Shown: positions 22,301 to 33,762 of the stretch, piece after piece
Position numbering within the stretch: the stretch's first letter is position 1
Layout of the letters: every line of letters starts with the position of its first letter
Assembly: GCA_024220525.1 (NCBI GenBank)
Contig: JAMYWO010000076.1
Span: 1 to 39,961, forward strand
Source of the DNA: Cochliopodium minus
Taxonomy: Eukaryota > Discosea > Himatismenida > Cochliopodiidae
Direction of reading: 5' to 3'
Length of the DNA stretch: 39,961 nt
The notes under the pieces: generated by a model
What the model was told of the DNA's origin: nothing
Databases searched by the model: none
The model's input: the letters and a program-made list of their open reading frames with translations, nothing else
Translations under genes and position numbers: made by a program

Positions 22301-22361
22301 TGCAATTTTGAGCATTTGCTACAAAAAGGATAACGATCAATAAAAATACGAATCTTTTCAT
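19344..22361 (-). CDS. Secreted S41/CPAF-like peptidase homolog, probably inactive
   Basis: Six exons: 22361-22006, 21941-21631, 21565-21277, 21225-20657, 20588-20092, 20000-19344 (TAA); 892 aa. MKRFVFLLIVILFVANAQ is a signal peptide. From about 165 it follows the CPAF-like S41 plan: VRDMVIKFYPLRDLLFV, then FVNEINRI..YTNEFSFYLDIYLLL, a Gly-rich ILDVQTEGGQDG (about 498-509) and GLSDNGAKVFGLGG (about 668-680). The places where active relatives have the catalytic His (DxHT) and Ser (CxSxC) read IPNT (about 222) and VQSFAGG (656-662), so catalysis looks lost. The C-terminal part carries 17 His and many Asp in 59 residues (737-795), a likely metal-binding insert. Exon 3/4 is joined by a 51-base GC-AG intron that is in frame and stop-free. 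Family call is by motif order only. Confidence 0.65.
21226..21276 (-). other. GC-AG intron, 51 bases, in frame
   Basis: Donor AG|GCAAATC, acceptor CCTAG|A. Removal restores FYR-LHPESIF. The length is a multiple of three and there is no stop, so retention would add a 17-residue hydrophobic insert (QIYFFFIQLFNLIIFPR). Confidence 0.7.
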
Positions 22362-23206
22362 ATTTCTACTTTTTTTTTTTTAAATAATTTCCTATTTTTT
22401 TATTTAATTTTATATTTTAAATAATCAAAGTGATTTAAATTAAAAGATCTTGGGATTGTTCTTTAGAAGTTCAAATTTTAAGATTCATTGATTTGCATCT
22501 ACCAATTTATTTATTTATATCATCCATACTTAAAAGATGGAAGCAAGGATCACTTAATAATTTAATTAAAAAATATTCAGCGAAAAGAACAAATCCAAGA
22601 TCAGATTTTGGAGGTTAATTCATCTTGATAAATGATATTAGAAAAATCTTTGAACTGTGTTGATGGTGATAATAGATTTTTTTTTTTGAAGAATTTGCAA
22701 AAAATTATTAATAAATAATTTAACAAAACTAACAGATTTCTTTAGAACAATGATCTTTCAAAATATTTTTTTTCATAAAGCCAATCTCACCCTCTAATAC
22801 ATCTTTATACTACAAATTTAACTATCAATTATTTTTTTTCCTTTTTCGAAGAATACAAATTATTTTCAAACCTTCTTGAAATTTTTTTATTTTGCATAAA
22901 AGAAGACTATTTCCCAGAACAAAGAACATTCTCAAATAGGTTTACAATAAAAATACTTGTAAAACTGTAGACACAAAAAGTATTTCATCAAAAAATTGAT
23001 TAAAGATTTTTCTTTCATTTCTTCGGGCAAATTTAAAATTGTTAATTTTTTTAAAAAAACTACATTCTTCTTTCTAATTACATCATTTTGAAAACTTATC
23101 TGGAGTTTTGGTATTCACTTTATAACTTTGAAAATTCTTAAAAGAATATTTTTATTCCTATTTTTAATTTCGATATATAAAAAAAATTGATTTTTCTTGA
23201 ATTGAA
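22362..23206. other. Divergent intergenic region, no gene seen
   Basis: An 845-base gap between the divergent S41-like and Lys/Pro-rich genes. Only short frames full of stops occur on both strands; no RNA gene or repeat stands out. It presumably contains both promoters. Confidence 0.5.
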
Positions 23207-24957
23207 ATGAAAAAGAAAATGGATGGAGGTTTTGCATTGAAATTGGGAGGTACAAATACTATTTTCTATATAATACCATATAATTGAATTTCATTAGGTC
23301 TTTTAAGTGGAGGTCCTCCACCCAAAATGAAGCAGCAACAAGGAAATCCAGATCCAAAAGGAGCAACCACATCAAATACAATAAAATTAAAAGATTTGGA
23401 AACAACACAAGTAGAGGTTGAAGAAATAATTGATTTTAAAGAAAATTTGAACACAAATATATAATATAATATACTTGAAATTTAATAAAAGATATTGGAT
23501 TATTTTAGGCACAAAAGAATAAAGCATCACTCAAACAAAAAAACAAGAGATTACCTTCCAAAGTCAAATCCAGGATCAAACCTGAATCAGACGGAGTTAA
23601 GAAGCCTCCCACAAAAATGATGCCAAAAAAAATCGGAGATAACATTAAATCTCCTGCTAAAAAAGGATTCCCAATCAAAAAAATGAATCCAAAGCAGAAT
23701 CCATTGAAAGGAACAGAAAATAAAGAAAATGAATCAATAGAGGAAGGAGATAAGGAAATTCAGAATGAGGAAAACAAGATAGATACAAAAGAGGATGAGG
23801 AGGAAGATGAAATCGAAAGTGAATCTGAACATATCTCTCATGATTGCCTTGTTGATAGTAATGAGGATCTATCCCAGGCCAAAATCAACACAGAATCTGA
23901 AATTAATGATATTGTCGATGAAGAGAACAAAGAAGGGGAGAAATCAAAGGAAGGAGAGAACGTAAAAAAAGATGAAATCCAACAGAATGCTCCGAACATT
24001 AATTCTCCTGCCACCAAACAAATTAAAAATCCTATCAAGAAGGGAATTCCCATCAAGAAAGATCCACCAATGAAAGAAAGTCCAAAACTTCCATCATCAA
24101 AAGATACTCCAAAAGTGGAATCTATAAATCAATTGGAGATTAAAAAAGAAAAATCAGAATCGGAAGAAATTGTAAAAAATGTTATGAATGTACAAAAACC
24201 TATCAAAAAAGAATCTCCAATCAAAAAGGAAGCTCCATTCAAGAAAGAGGATTCACCGAAAGAAGTTTCCAAACTTCCATCAAAGGATAGCTCTAAATTG
24301 GATGTGCTTGGAGAGATGAAAGGAAATATCGAAGCTCCTTCAAAACAAAACCTTATGAAAGAAATTAGAAACGTTAAAAAAGGGGCAATAAAATCACCTA
24401 TCAAAAAGGTTCCTCCTTCTGAAAACACACCACAACCAACTAAAATGATAGAAGCGAATCAGTCTCCAATCAAAATTGAACGTCCTAATAAAGTTGAGCC
24501 CCCACCTGTAGATAGCAGCATCAGTGAAACAACGAAAGATTTACCAAAACAAGTGAAAACGCCTGTCAAAAAGGATGTTCCACTCAAAAATGAAACACCA
24601 ATCAAAGAGGTTCACAAACAAGCTATTAAAGAAGTTTCAAAAGAGAAATCAAGTTCTCCAACTCAACAAAATGAGACTACTGAACAAAACAAAGATACAG
24701 AGGTCCAGCCTGTTCTTTCTTCCTTGTCTTACACCCTTTCTTTCTCTAACCAATTTACGATTGGGGCTCTTGACATTTTGGAAAAGAAGGTTTTAGAGTA
24801 TAAAATCAAGTTTGTTGGAGATCAACACGAGGAAAACAACATGATCTTTCAGCTTTTGAGCGTTCCTGGCGATATAACTTTTGCGGAAATGAGTCAGTTC
24901 AAAAAATCTCTAGCAAGTTCTTTTGAGGATGTAGATTATAATCTGAAAAAAAATTAA
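23207..24957 (+). CDS. Lys/Pro-rich disordered protein, tandem paralog 1
   Basis: Three exons: 23207-23249, 23298-23416, 23509-24957 (TAA); 536 aa. The N-terminus GGFALKLGGLLSGGPPPKMK leads to KLKDLETTQVE, then a basic NKASLKQKNKRLPSKVKSR. The same plan occurs in the next gene. The middle (about 85-445) is disordered, with a Glu/Asp-rich stretch then many [KS]PIKK[EG]xPxKK units (KNPIKKGIPIKK, KKESPIKKEAPFKK, KTPVKKDVPLK). The last 80 residues (LSYTLSFSNQFTIGALDILE...) look folded and are absent from paralog 2. The Gly/Pro plus RxPSR-type basic motif recalls the capping-protein-interaction segment of the WASH subunit FAM21/WASHC2, but the FAM21 head is missing, so this is only a suggestion. 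The exon-2 donor could alternatively be at 23411. Confidence 0.75.
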
Positions 24958-25064
24958 TTTGTTTTTGGGCGAAATTCTTTTAAATTTTTAAAAAACAAAC
25001 ATTTTAAAATAAATTAATTTAATTTCAAGAAAAAATAAAAAAAATTGAAAAACTTTTTTAAAGA

Positions 25065-28000
25065 ATGAATAAGAAAAAGCTTGATTTGAATTCAGGTTTC
25101 ATGAAGAATTTGGGAGGTTCTCATTTATAATTTCACCTAATAATAAACAATAAGATCTTCAATATTTACACAAATGTAAGGAAAATTGAATTTTATTATA
25201 ATAATTTTTAAAATATATAATTATTATTTTTATATTTCACCCAAATCTCTTTCTATTTAGTTTCTATAATAGGCATTATAGGAGGGATGCCCCCATCAAT
25301 GAGACCAAAAACTACCCCTTCAAATAACTTAAATAATGTAATTGCTTCACCATCAAGTTCGATCAAATTAAAAGATCTTGATACAAATCAAATGGAGGCA
25401 AATATATTAATCAAGCAATATAATCAATCTAAAATCATTATGTTTATAGGCACAAAAAAGCAAAATATCAATAAAACCAAGCAATAGAAAAAGGCCCACC
25501 AGAAAGACATTTAATAATAGAGAGAATGATAGAGAAATCAAAAAGCAGGTCACAAAGGGTCCTATAAAACCAAATATCAAGAAGGGATTTGGAATGAAGA
25601 AGGCTGTGAAGAAAGAGGTGATGAAGAAACAACCAATCGAAGAAGACAAACCATCAATAATTGTACATGATGAGAAGAATACCCTGGTGGATTCTACAAC
25701 CTTTGATCAAAAAGATATTTTATCTGATTCAACAGATGTGAAGGTAATTGAACCGAGTATAATTTAATATTCAACAATATTAATCTTACATAATCAAAGA
25801 AAAATGATAATGGCCAAGATTTGATTTATTTTGAATCGAAAATTCAATCTGAATCAAATGTTGCATCCACAGAATTGAAGATAGAAAAACCTAGTTTGTT
25901 TAACGATCCGGTTGACATTCTCTTTGCGCCCAAGACACAAGAAAACAATAAAACTCCTCTTCATGATACAATCAAAAAAGAATCAGGTGATAAGAAAGAA
26001 GATACAATGAGAGATCTTCTGTCTCTTCTTGGGGTTCCTTTGGTGGAAGGATCTGGAGTAAATAGATACGATGAAAATCCCGTTTCTTCCATTCTGCCTT
26101 CCGGAATTGATGAAGTACAAGAAAAACCAAAAGAAGAAGTTAAAACAGTAGCCATTGATGTAGAAAAGACAGATTCACCAAGTGAGGAGATTGAATCAAC
26201 TTTTGAAAACAAAGATTCAACTGATAAAGTGAGCTCTGGTACTGTATCTTTTTCTGAAACCAAACCTGTGACCAAAGATTCCAATAATCTCTTCAAAGAT
26301 TTGGATAACGTAAGTTTTGAGTCTCCAAAAAGATCTATGACTTTGAGTACGACAAAGTCCACTTCTCTAAAAGAGACAAACAAACCAGAGGTCCCATCTA
26401 AGCCGTCCATCTCTTCAATCAAGAAATCTCCCATCACCAAAACTGCAATCAAGAAAACTGTAGTAAAACAATCTGCCCTCAAAATAGTTGGAGAAATCAA
26501 GAGTGATCATCCAATCATTAGCCTATCACCATCAACTGAATCTAAATCTATTGGATCTCCTGTTAATCAACAAGAAAAACTAAAAGAAGAAGTTAAAAGA
26601 ATTGACTTTGAAGTTGAAAAGACAGATTCACCAAGTGAGGAGATCAAATCAACTTTTGAAAACAAAGATTCAACTGATAAAGTGAGATCTGGCACTGTAT
26701 CTTTTTCTGAAACCAAACCTGTGACCAAAGATTCCAATAATCTCTTCAAAGATTTGGATAACGTAAGTTTTGACTTTGATTCTCCTAAACCATTTTCTCC
26801 AAATACAAAGTCCACTTCTCCAAAAGAAGACCTTCTATTTATTGAGGAAATAACTTCAGAGAAGAAAGAGGAGATAAAGAAACAATCTGTGGGGAAGACT
26901 GATATAGATTTGTTTCTTGACAAAAAAGATCCAAAAGAGAAGGTGCTTGTTTCAAAAGACTTGATAAACTTTGATTTTGAATCTAACATCCCATCTCACT
27001 CAGAAAAGAAGGATAACAAGCTTATAGGAGTCCTTTTTAACGAGCCTGTTGACATTCTCTTTTCTCCCAAGACACAAGAAAACAAGATTACTCCTCTAGA
27101 CAACAAAACTTCTTCTGAAACAAACTTCACAGAAGAAATCCCTTTTAGGGAAGAATTTTTTGAAGAAAAGAAGGATGATCCGATGAGGGATCTTCTAGCA
27201 GTTCCTTTAGTGAGTGCACCAAAAGTTAACCTACACGATGAAAAGACTTTTTCTTCCCCTCCACACCACAAAACTGATAAAGAACAAAAACCTAAAGAAA
27301 GGTCTCTTACAATCAGTGAAATATCAGATGTTGTTTCTACCAATCAAAACAAATCTGAATCTCAAGCTAGTATCACCAAGGGGGTAGTTAAAAATGCCGT
27401 GAAAAGACCTGCAACCCTTTATATTCCAAAGCCTGAAAACGATCTGATCAATAATTCGAAGCCAATAAGTAAAACACCAAGTTTAGTCAATAAAGAAGGA
27501 GAAAAACCAGAAACAGGTAATGTATTTGGTAAGTTTTCACTTAAACCCATCAAAATAGTTGAAAAAACAACTTCATCTCCTTCCTCTGAACCATTTTTCA
27601 AACCACCTTTGAAGCAAGCAAAAAAGAACGTTTCTCCTCTTAATCAGCCAAAAGAAAATATTTCTCCAATAAACCAACCAAAGGACAACTCCAATAAGCA
27701 CAGATCTCTCACCACTATTTCCCCACAAGAACAAAACAAACCTTATCGCCAATCCCTTTTTGTGGGAAGTACCATTAAAATGGATAATTCTGATGAGATT
27801 CTACTTTCAACTCCGCCAGAGAGACCCAAAGAGAATGATAACAAACCTGAGATTCCACCTAGGACGTTTTATGGAATTAAAAAGTCTCCCATAACCAAAA
27901 ATGTTGTCAAGAAGACACCAATTAAACATTCTATCAAAAAAGTTGGAGAGATTAAGAATGATAATGTATCACCACAAACAGAATCAAATTCTCCAATGTC

Positions 28001-28820
28001 TCTGGAAAAACCAAAAGAAGAAGTCCAATTTGTTACCATTAGTGATGATATTTCGGATAAGACTAGATCCAATACTGTTTTAATCAATCAAAACAAATCT
28101 GTATCTCAAGGTAACATCACCAAGGGGGTAGTTAAAAATGCCGTGAAAAGACCTGCAACCCTTTATATTCCAAAGCCTGAAAACGATCTGATCAATAATT
28201 CGAAGCCAATAAGTAAAACTCCAAGTTTAATCAATAAAGAAGGAGAAAAACCGGAAACAGGTAATGTATTTGGTAAGTTTTCACTTAAACCCATCAAAAT
28301 AGTTGAAAAAACAACTTCATCTCCTTCCCTTGATCCTGTTTCTTTCAAACCATCTTTGAAGCAAGCAACAAAGAACGTTTCTCCTCTTAAACCGCCAAAA
28401 GAAAATATTTCTCCAATAAACCAACCAAAGGAAAGTTCCAATAAGCACAGATCTCTTACAGTGGCTCCCAAAGTTGTCAAAAACTCCTTCGTTCCTCCCA
28501 AAAAAAACATTCCTTCGGAGACCAATACTGGAAAGATTACACTCAGACCTATCAAATCAAATGTGACCGTTGAGAAAATTAATCATCCTAATCTTAATGT
28601 ATCTGATCCTCTTTTGGATGTCAAGAAAGAAAATTCCTCGAAACCTCCTCTCAGTGTCTCTTCTAACAGCGAGCCTCCTAAGAGGAACTTCAAAAGACCC
28701 TCCACTGTCAGCTTTCCCAAACAGAACCCTTCGCCCAGCGTCTCTGACAAAAACGACAAGGAGAACTTTATTGCAAAGAGAAGAGAATTGTTTGAGAATA
28801 TCAATCAGAAAAGTATTTAA
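25065..28820 (+). CDS. Long disordered Ser/Pro/Lys-rich protein, tandem paralog 2
   Basis: Four exons: 25065-25116, 25273-25397, 25450-25743, 25800-28820 (TAA); 1163 aa. It shares with the upstream gene the exon layout, the LGGIIGGMPPSMRP start, KLKDLDTNQME and a basic NRKRPTRKT. The second intron has a GC donor where the paralog has GT. The tail is disordered and built from duplicated blocks: LFNDPVDILFAPKTQEN (about 190) and LFNEPVDILFSPKTQEN (about 569); an EKTDSPSEEI..NLFKDLDNVSF block twice; and a 113-residue KGVVKNAVKRPATLYIPKP block twice. The LF-x(6)-LF pattern resembles the retromer-binding LFa motifs of FAM21 tails, which together with the basic motif suggests a WASH/retromer-type scaffold (inference, low certainty). 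It ends ..FIAKRRELFENINQKSI. Only 81 bases separate it from the next gene. Confidence 0.78.
25398..25449 (+). other. GC-AG intron, 52 bases
   Basis: Donor GAG|GCAAATA, acceptor TATAG|GCACAAAAA. The position is homologous to the GT-AG intron at 23417-23508 of the upstream paralog, which ends at the same GCACAAAA coding sequence. That shared position is what fixes the donor here. Confidence 0.8.
26163..26776 (+). repeat. Direct coding duplication (about 155 bp, two copies)
   Basis: Copies at about 26163-26320 and 26616-26776 are nearly identical at nucleotide level (EKTDSPSEEI through NLFKDLDNVSF), differing at a few positions. They are separated by unrelated disordered coding sequence. Confidence 0.85.
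27372..28456 (+). repeat. Direct coding duplication (about 340 bp, two copies)
   Basis: Copies at 27372-27710 and 28116-28456. The first about 220 bases differ at only a handful of sites (two silent changes and one Val/Ile seen); the ends diverge more. This indicates recent duplication or gene conversion inside one exon. Confidence 0.88.
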
Positions 28821-28901
28821 TTAAATTTATTTCTTGTATAAGAATGAAACTTAAAGATAATAAGAATTAAATTTTCCAACCATCCATTTTTACAAAAAAA
28901 A

Positions 28902-31766
28902 ATGGAGATATTAACAAGATGTCCAGTCGTTACTTCTCAATCTCATACAGCCTTTGTTCTATGTGATGATGGGAATGTTTATGGGTTATTTATACTCCAA
29001 TTAGCATATTAACTAATTTTTTTTTTTCTTACCATTCAAGTTATGGAGCAAATTTATATGGACAATTGGGAACAAAGAATGAAGGGAATAAATTCGTCCC
29101 TGAGCAAATGTATATATATAAAGACTCTTTCCAAAATAAAATATTGATAAGGGATCTTTTTTTTTAGACCACAATTGAAGGATTGTAAATGGATTTCATC
29201 AAATAATTTTCCTTAGATGAAAGATATATTTTTTCAACAATCAAATTTAGGCATATATTTCACGTAAATTTTATTCAAACAAAAATAAACTTTGTGATAG
29301 ATTCGTTTGATATCATTTAGTTTTGGATTAAGACATACAGGCAAATAATCTTTTTAAAATTATAATTTCAATAAATTTAAAACTGATTCATTTTGATATT
29401 AACAAAGTTGGATTGAAAAGAGATCAACAAACAATAGTCATGTTCGGATCCAACATGTATGGCCAAATAAAAATGCCAATTGACTCTGACCTCGAAAATG
29501 TCAAAAAATACAAGGAAGAAATTCTTAAATTCGACCAGAAAATAAAGTACATTGGAGCAGGGGAAATGTACACAATAGCCATTAAAGAAGATGGATCCCT
29601 TGTTGGTATAAATGATAAAATTTTTTGAAAAGTTTAATGTTTATCTCAACACTTTATTTGAATCAAAAATACTTCTATAAATTTTTTTGAGTTCAAAATT
29701 ATACAACAGTTTAAAAAAAGTTAGTTATAAATTAATATCCGCTAATAAAGTTGTAAATTTTTTTGGTTACTTTTTTTCATTTACGTTTTGTTTCCGCTAA
29801 AAACATTTTTTGGGATAGGATGAAAGTAGATACTTTTGATACTATCTTTAAAAAACGATTGAAAAACATCGAATTATTTTCTATGTTAATCTGAAAATAA
29901 AGTTAATACTGATCCCATTAAGAAATTTTTATTTTATTTTTATTTTATTTTATTTTTATTTTATTTTTATTTTATTTTATTTTTATTTTACATTATTTCC
30001 TTTTAAACTTAATTTTACTTACCGTTTTATTCAGGATGGGGAGAAAACAAATATAGCACTATCAGCCCTGAAAAGCAGGACTACATTGGCCTATACAGCT
30101 TTAACTTACCCGAGAAGGCTCATTACATTTCTTGTGGGCGCATTCACGTCATTTGTAACACCGAAAACCGAAAAGTCTATGGTTGGGGATTTAATGTAAA
30201 AAGTTTTATTTTTATTGTTTAATATTTAATTTTTAATTTTTAATTTTTAATTTTTAATTTTTAATTTTTTTTAAATTTATTTTTGGGAAGTTGCAAAATT
30301 GTTTGGGCGCTGGAAGAAATGAAGTGATCAAATCACCTCGACACATTGAAGGTTTGCCACACACTGCTGTACAAGTTGTCGTGGGTGTTAGTCACAGTGT
30401 AGTCTTGTGCGAAGATGGAGTCTACAGTTTCGGAAACAACGAGGTATTAAAAACAGATTCAAAAAATAAATTTGAAAAAAATAAAAATAAAAATAATGTA
30501 AATTATGAAAATTAAAGAGATTCAAAAATAAAAAATAAATGAATAAAAAATAATAATCAAAATTAATTTAGGTTGGGCAATGCGGCTTTTCCGTTTTCAA
30601 AACTATAAGTTTTCCATGTAAGTTTTTTTTTTCTTACTTTATTTGAAACATTACTTTTAATTTTAAAACTGTTTTTTTTTTTTTTATTAGCAAAAATAGC
30701 TTTACCTGATGAATGTGGAGAAGTCAAAGGGGTAAATAATCTCGAAAAAAATAAAATATTATTTTTTTTAATTTGTTTTTCCATATATATTTTAAAGATT
30801 GGATCAATGGGTAAAAATTTTTCATCAATATAATTTATCAATTTTATTTTTTATTTTTCCAATTAGCAACAACAACTTTCTTTTTGTTTAATGATGGAAG
30901 CTTATATTTTGCTGGTTCTTGTGATAGAAAAGAGGGTTCACTAAATACTTTTTTATTAAATTTTTTTTCCAATTTTTCAATTTTAATTAATTATATTAAA
31001 AGGTGGTTACAATGTTGGTGATGACAACAAAGTTCATCCAATACAGAAAGTTATGTTTCATACAGGTAAAAAATAAAATTATTATTAAAATCTGATTTTT
31101 AATATTTTTTGATTTTTATTTTTTTAATAAAAATGCAGACGATATCAAAATATCCAAATTGGGAAGTAAGAAATCAATTTTTTTTTTTGTAGTTCAAAAA
31201 ATTTCTTAATAAATTTAAAGTCGGAAGAATTTCTTGTAATGCTCTAACAAAGGATGGGAAACATATAGTGTGGGGATACTCTTGTAAATCATTTTTTTAT
31301 TTTTGATCTTTTACTTAAAAATTAAAATAGCTTTTGGGACATGCTTAAGCGAAGAAGGTATTTTTTATTCATCAAAGATTGTTTTTTTCAATTCTTAATA
31401 TAAATTTATACAAATGAAATTAGAGAGTGTTTCTCCATGCGAAATCGATACACAAAAATTTTTCAAAAATACAAAGCCAATCAATGTAAAAAAAAAAATC
31501 GTTTCGTTTATTTTAAATTTCTTTCTTTTTTTTTTTACACATTTTTTAATTATAAAAAAAAAGGTTTCTGGGATGGTTGAGAAGAAAATAGATAGGGATT
31601 ATTTTTATTTTTTCCCCACTTCTTTCAAATCCAACGTTTTCAATTTTTATATGTGTTGGAACAGGCAAAGAAAGGAAAAGGACAATTTGTTGGGCAGACT
31701 TCCTCGGTTTTTGCTTTTTGTGGTTGTTCAACAGCTTATCTTATTGTTGTGATGTCTCATATTTAA
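28902..31766 (+). CDS. RCC1-repeat (beta-propeller) protein
   Basis: Nineteen exons: 28902-28984, 29041-29109, 29168-29184, 29217-29263, 29301-29340, 29408-29605, 30035-30195, 30291-30443, 30572-30617, 30691-30731, 30798-30810, 30867-30935, 31003-31065, 31139-31165, 31221-31283, 31331-31357, 31424-31485, 31564-31575, 31665-31766 (TAA); 430 aa. RCC1 blades are clear: SHTAFVLCDDGNVYGYGANL, YGQLG, IVMFGSNMYGQI, YTIAIKEDGSLVGWGENKYS, VICNTENRKVYGWGFNLQN, CLGAG, SHSVVLCEDGVYSFGNNEVG, FFLFNDGSLYFAGSCD, HIVWGYSFGTCLSE. It has no extra domain, so a Ran-GEF role cannot be claimed; RCC1-like propellers also act as other scaffolds. Exons 11 and 18 are 13 and 12 bases. The intron after exon 5 is GC-AG; the 32-base intron after exon 3 is the weakest inference. 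Confidence 0.85.
29341..29407 (+). other. GC-AG intron, 67 bases
   Basis: Donor ACAG|GCAAATA, acceptor AACAAAG|TTGG. Splicing gives FGLRHTVGLKRDQQ, a normal RCC1 blade edge; no GT lies at the exon end. Confidence 0.75.
29691..29755 (+). repeat. Intron-borne dispersed repeat, copy 1
   Basis: Contains GTTCAAAATT, then ACAACAGTTT, then TTAGTTATAAATTAATATCC and GCTAATAAAGTTGT. It lies in intron 6 of the RCC1 gene. Two further copies lie at 32627-32692 and, inverted, near 37796-37830. The ends ACAAC and GTTGT are inverted repeats. Confidence 0.8.
29932..29996. repeat. TTTTA/TTTTTA microsatellite in intron
   Basis: Mixed 5- and 6-base units of T runs with single A, inside the 429-base sixth intron of the RCC1 gene. 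Confidence 0.85.
30223..30270. repeat. TTTTTAA heptamer repeat in intron
   Basis: Six or so tandem TTTTTAA units in the intron following RCC1 exon 7 (30196-30290). Confidence 0.85.
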
Positions 31767-31998
31767 ATATAAAATTTATTAGTTCTTTGAAGAAAATAAA
31801 TTTGAGGAACCATCTCAATTCAAGTTAAAATCTTTGATTTATAAAAAAAACCATTTTCTTTGAATTTGAAAAATTTTTTTTTATTCAAAAGAACTGATAG
31901 AATGTGATTTTTATGTGATTTTTAAAATCTCATCTGAATCTTTTTATCCATTCATTAAAGTTTTTGGAACAAATAAAAAAAAATAGAAGAGGAGAGAT

Positions 31999-33489
31999 AT
32001 GGGAAATAATGGCTCAAATGATTGTGGTATAAATAAATTATTTTCCTCTTTCCAAATTAAACATAAACTCATTTAATTTTTGCTCTCTATTTGATAGAGA
32101 ATTATGTGAATGGATATCCTGGATTGAAGGATGGAAATACCACTGTAAATAAGGATTTTTATTTCAATCAATTGAAATCCCAACCAAGTGGAGATTTTAT
32201 AGACAAGTAAATTAATTATATACTCAAATAAAAAGATGAATTAAATTCAACAAAAACTTTTTACATAATAAAGTTAACTTTATTTATTATATATAGCATT
32301 CATAAAAATTGGTTTGGAAATTATGATTTGTTGGAAGATCATCATGGCTATGTATTTTGACAAAATTTTTTATTGTTAATAATTGTTAACCTTTCCCCTA
32401 GATTCAATGGATATTCGTAAAAAAAAATAAAAAATAATTAATATTCAAATTAAACAATCTACACAGCCAATTAGAGAGCACGGAGTAAATGGACAAGCAG
32501 AGCCATTGACTCTGGTGGAAGCAGAACAAATCAAAAACGAGTAAGAAAAACAAAAAAAATGTTAAGATTTTAAAATTATTTCAATGAAATAATAATAATA
32601 TTTCAATGAAACAATTTCTTAGACATGTTCAAAATTTTACAACAGTTTGTTAGTTACAAATTAATATCCGCTAAGAAAGTTGTCTAACAATATTTATTTT
32701 ATTTTTATTATTTCAAATAAAAATTTATCACAAAATTTTTTGAATGTAAAAAGCGAAAAAGCAAAGGAAAGAGTCAAAAAATCTTATGAGTTGATGCTCG
32801 ACTTTTATGGCTTCAAAATTAGAAATGCCGAAACAGGAGAACTCGAAAGAACTGATAATTATGGGGGGAGATTTCGCAATGTTTGCACCCACTCCCACAA
32901 TTGGCTCCGTATCACTCGTATCTTAAAGTCACTTGGTGAGTTAGGTTATGAGCATTACAAATTGGTAATTATTATTTTTTTTTTTTTTTATTTTCATCAT
33001 AATTTTTATTTTTTTTTTGATTAATATTATTATTTTTGATTTTCTCAACCAATTTTTTTTTTCTATTGCAGCCTCTTTTGAGAATGTTTGCCAAAGAAAT
33101 TTACATCACCAAGGAGTTAGAAAGATGCAAATCATCTTTTGAAGGATACTGGAGCAAAGTTCTAAGGTATAAAAATATTTTTTTAAATTATAAACATAAT
33201 TTTTTCAATTTATTTTTTATTTTTTTATTTTTATTTTTTTGTTTTTATTTTTTTGTTTTTTTTTTTTCAAAGAAACAATAAAGATCAAGAAAAGATGGAG
33301 ATCATCAAGGTGAATTATAGAAACGGGTCGGAGACAGAAGAGAAGATGTTATTTCCTGTGGAGAACAAGGAAGAAGAAATAAAAGCTGTTGTGAAGAGAC
33401 ACAAGGTGGACCACGAGAATGATGAAGAAAGTTCTGAGAACAAAAGCTCTGAAAAAGAAGAGGAAGGAGGCTCTTCCGAAGAGAAATAA
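31999..33489 (+). CDS. OGFr-domain (opioid growth factor receptor-like) protein
   Basis: Eight exons: 31999-32026, 32098-32206, 32297-32351, 32402-32416 (15-base microexon), 32467-32540, 32754-32964, 33072-33166, 33273-33489 (TAA); 267 aa. The conserved OGFr core is complete: FYFNQ, NWFGNYDLLEDHHGYIQWIF, PIREHGVNGQAEPLTLVEAE, YELMLDFYGFKI, NAETGELER, HNWLRITRILKSLGELG, YKLPLLRMFAKEI and YWSKVLR. In vertebrates this domain occurs in a nuclear-envelope growth regulator; the biochemical role of the domain is unknown. The C-terminus is acidic and Ser/Glu-rich after a KRHK stretch. The splice HHGY|IQWIF|PIRE rebuilds the family's most conserved segment, which supports the microexon. A start at MGNNGS would also allow N-myristoylation. 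Confidence 0.9.
32627..32692 (+). repeat. Intron-borne dispersed repeat, copy 2
   Basis: Starts GTTCAAAATT, then ACAACAGTTTGTTAGTTACA, then AATTAATATCCGCTAAGAAA and GTTGT. Same orientation as copy 1, inside intron 5 of the OGFr gene. Confidence 0.8.
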
Positions 33490-33762
33490 TAATAATTTTA
33501 ATTTTTAATATTAATTTTATATTATATTAAAATTATTTGAAACATTTTATTCATATTTTTGTGGCGTGGTCATGGCCAATCCGATTTAAACATACAATAG
33601 AGATGTGAGATTTTATCATCCATATTTGTCCATTTGAGATAAGTTGACAATCTACATTCAATAGATGATTATAATTCATTTATAATTGAATTCCAAAAGT
33701 TTTTGTAAAAACAGAAAATTGAATTTTCAAAAATTCAGATCAACAAAATAAAAATAAAAAAA

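Noticed and set aside
25961-28804. Several minus-strand frames of 60-180 codons under paralog 2
   Set aside because: They mirror the Lys/Ser/Pro repeats of the plus strand, repeat whenever the plus blocks repeat, and lack splice continuity.
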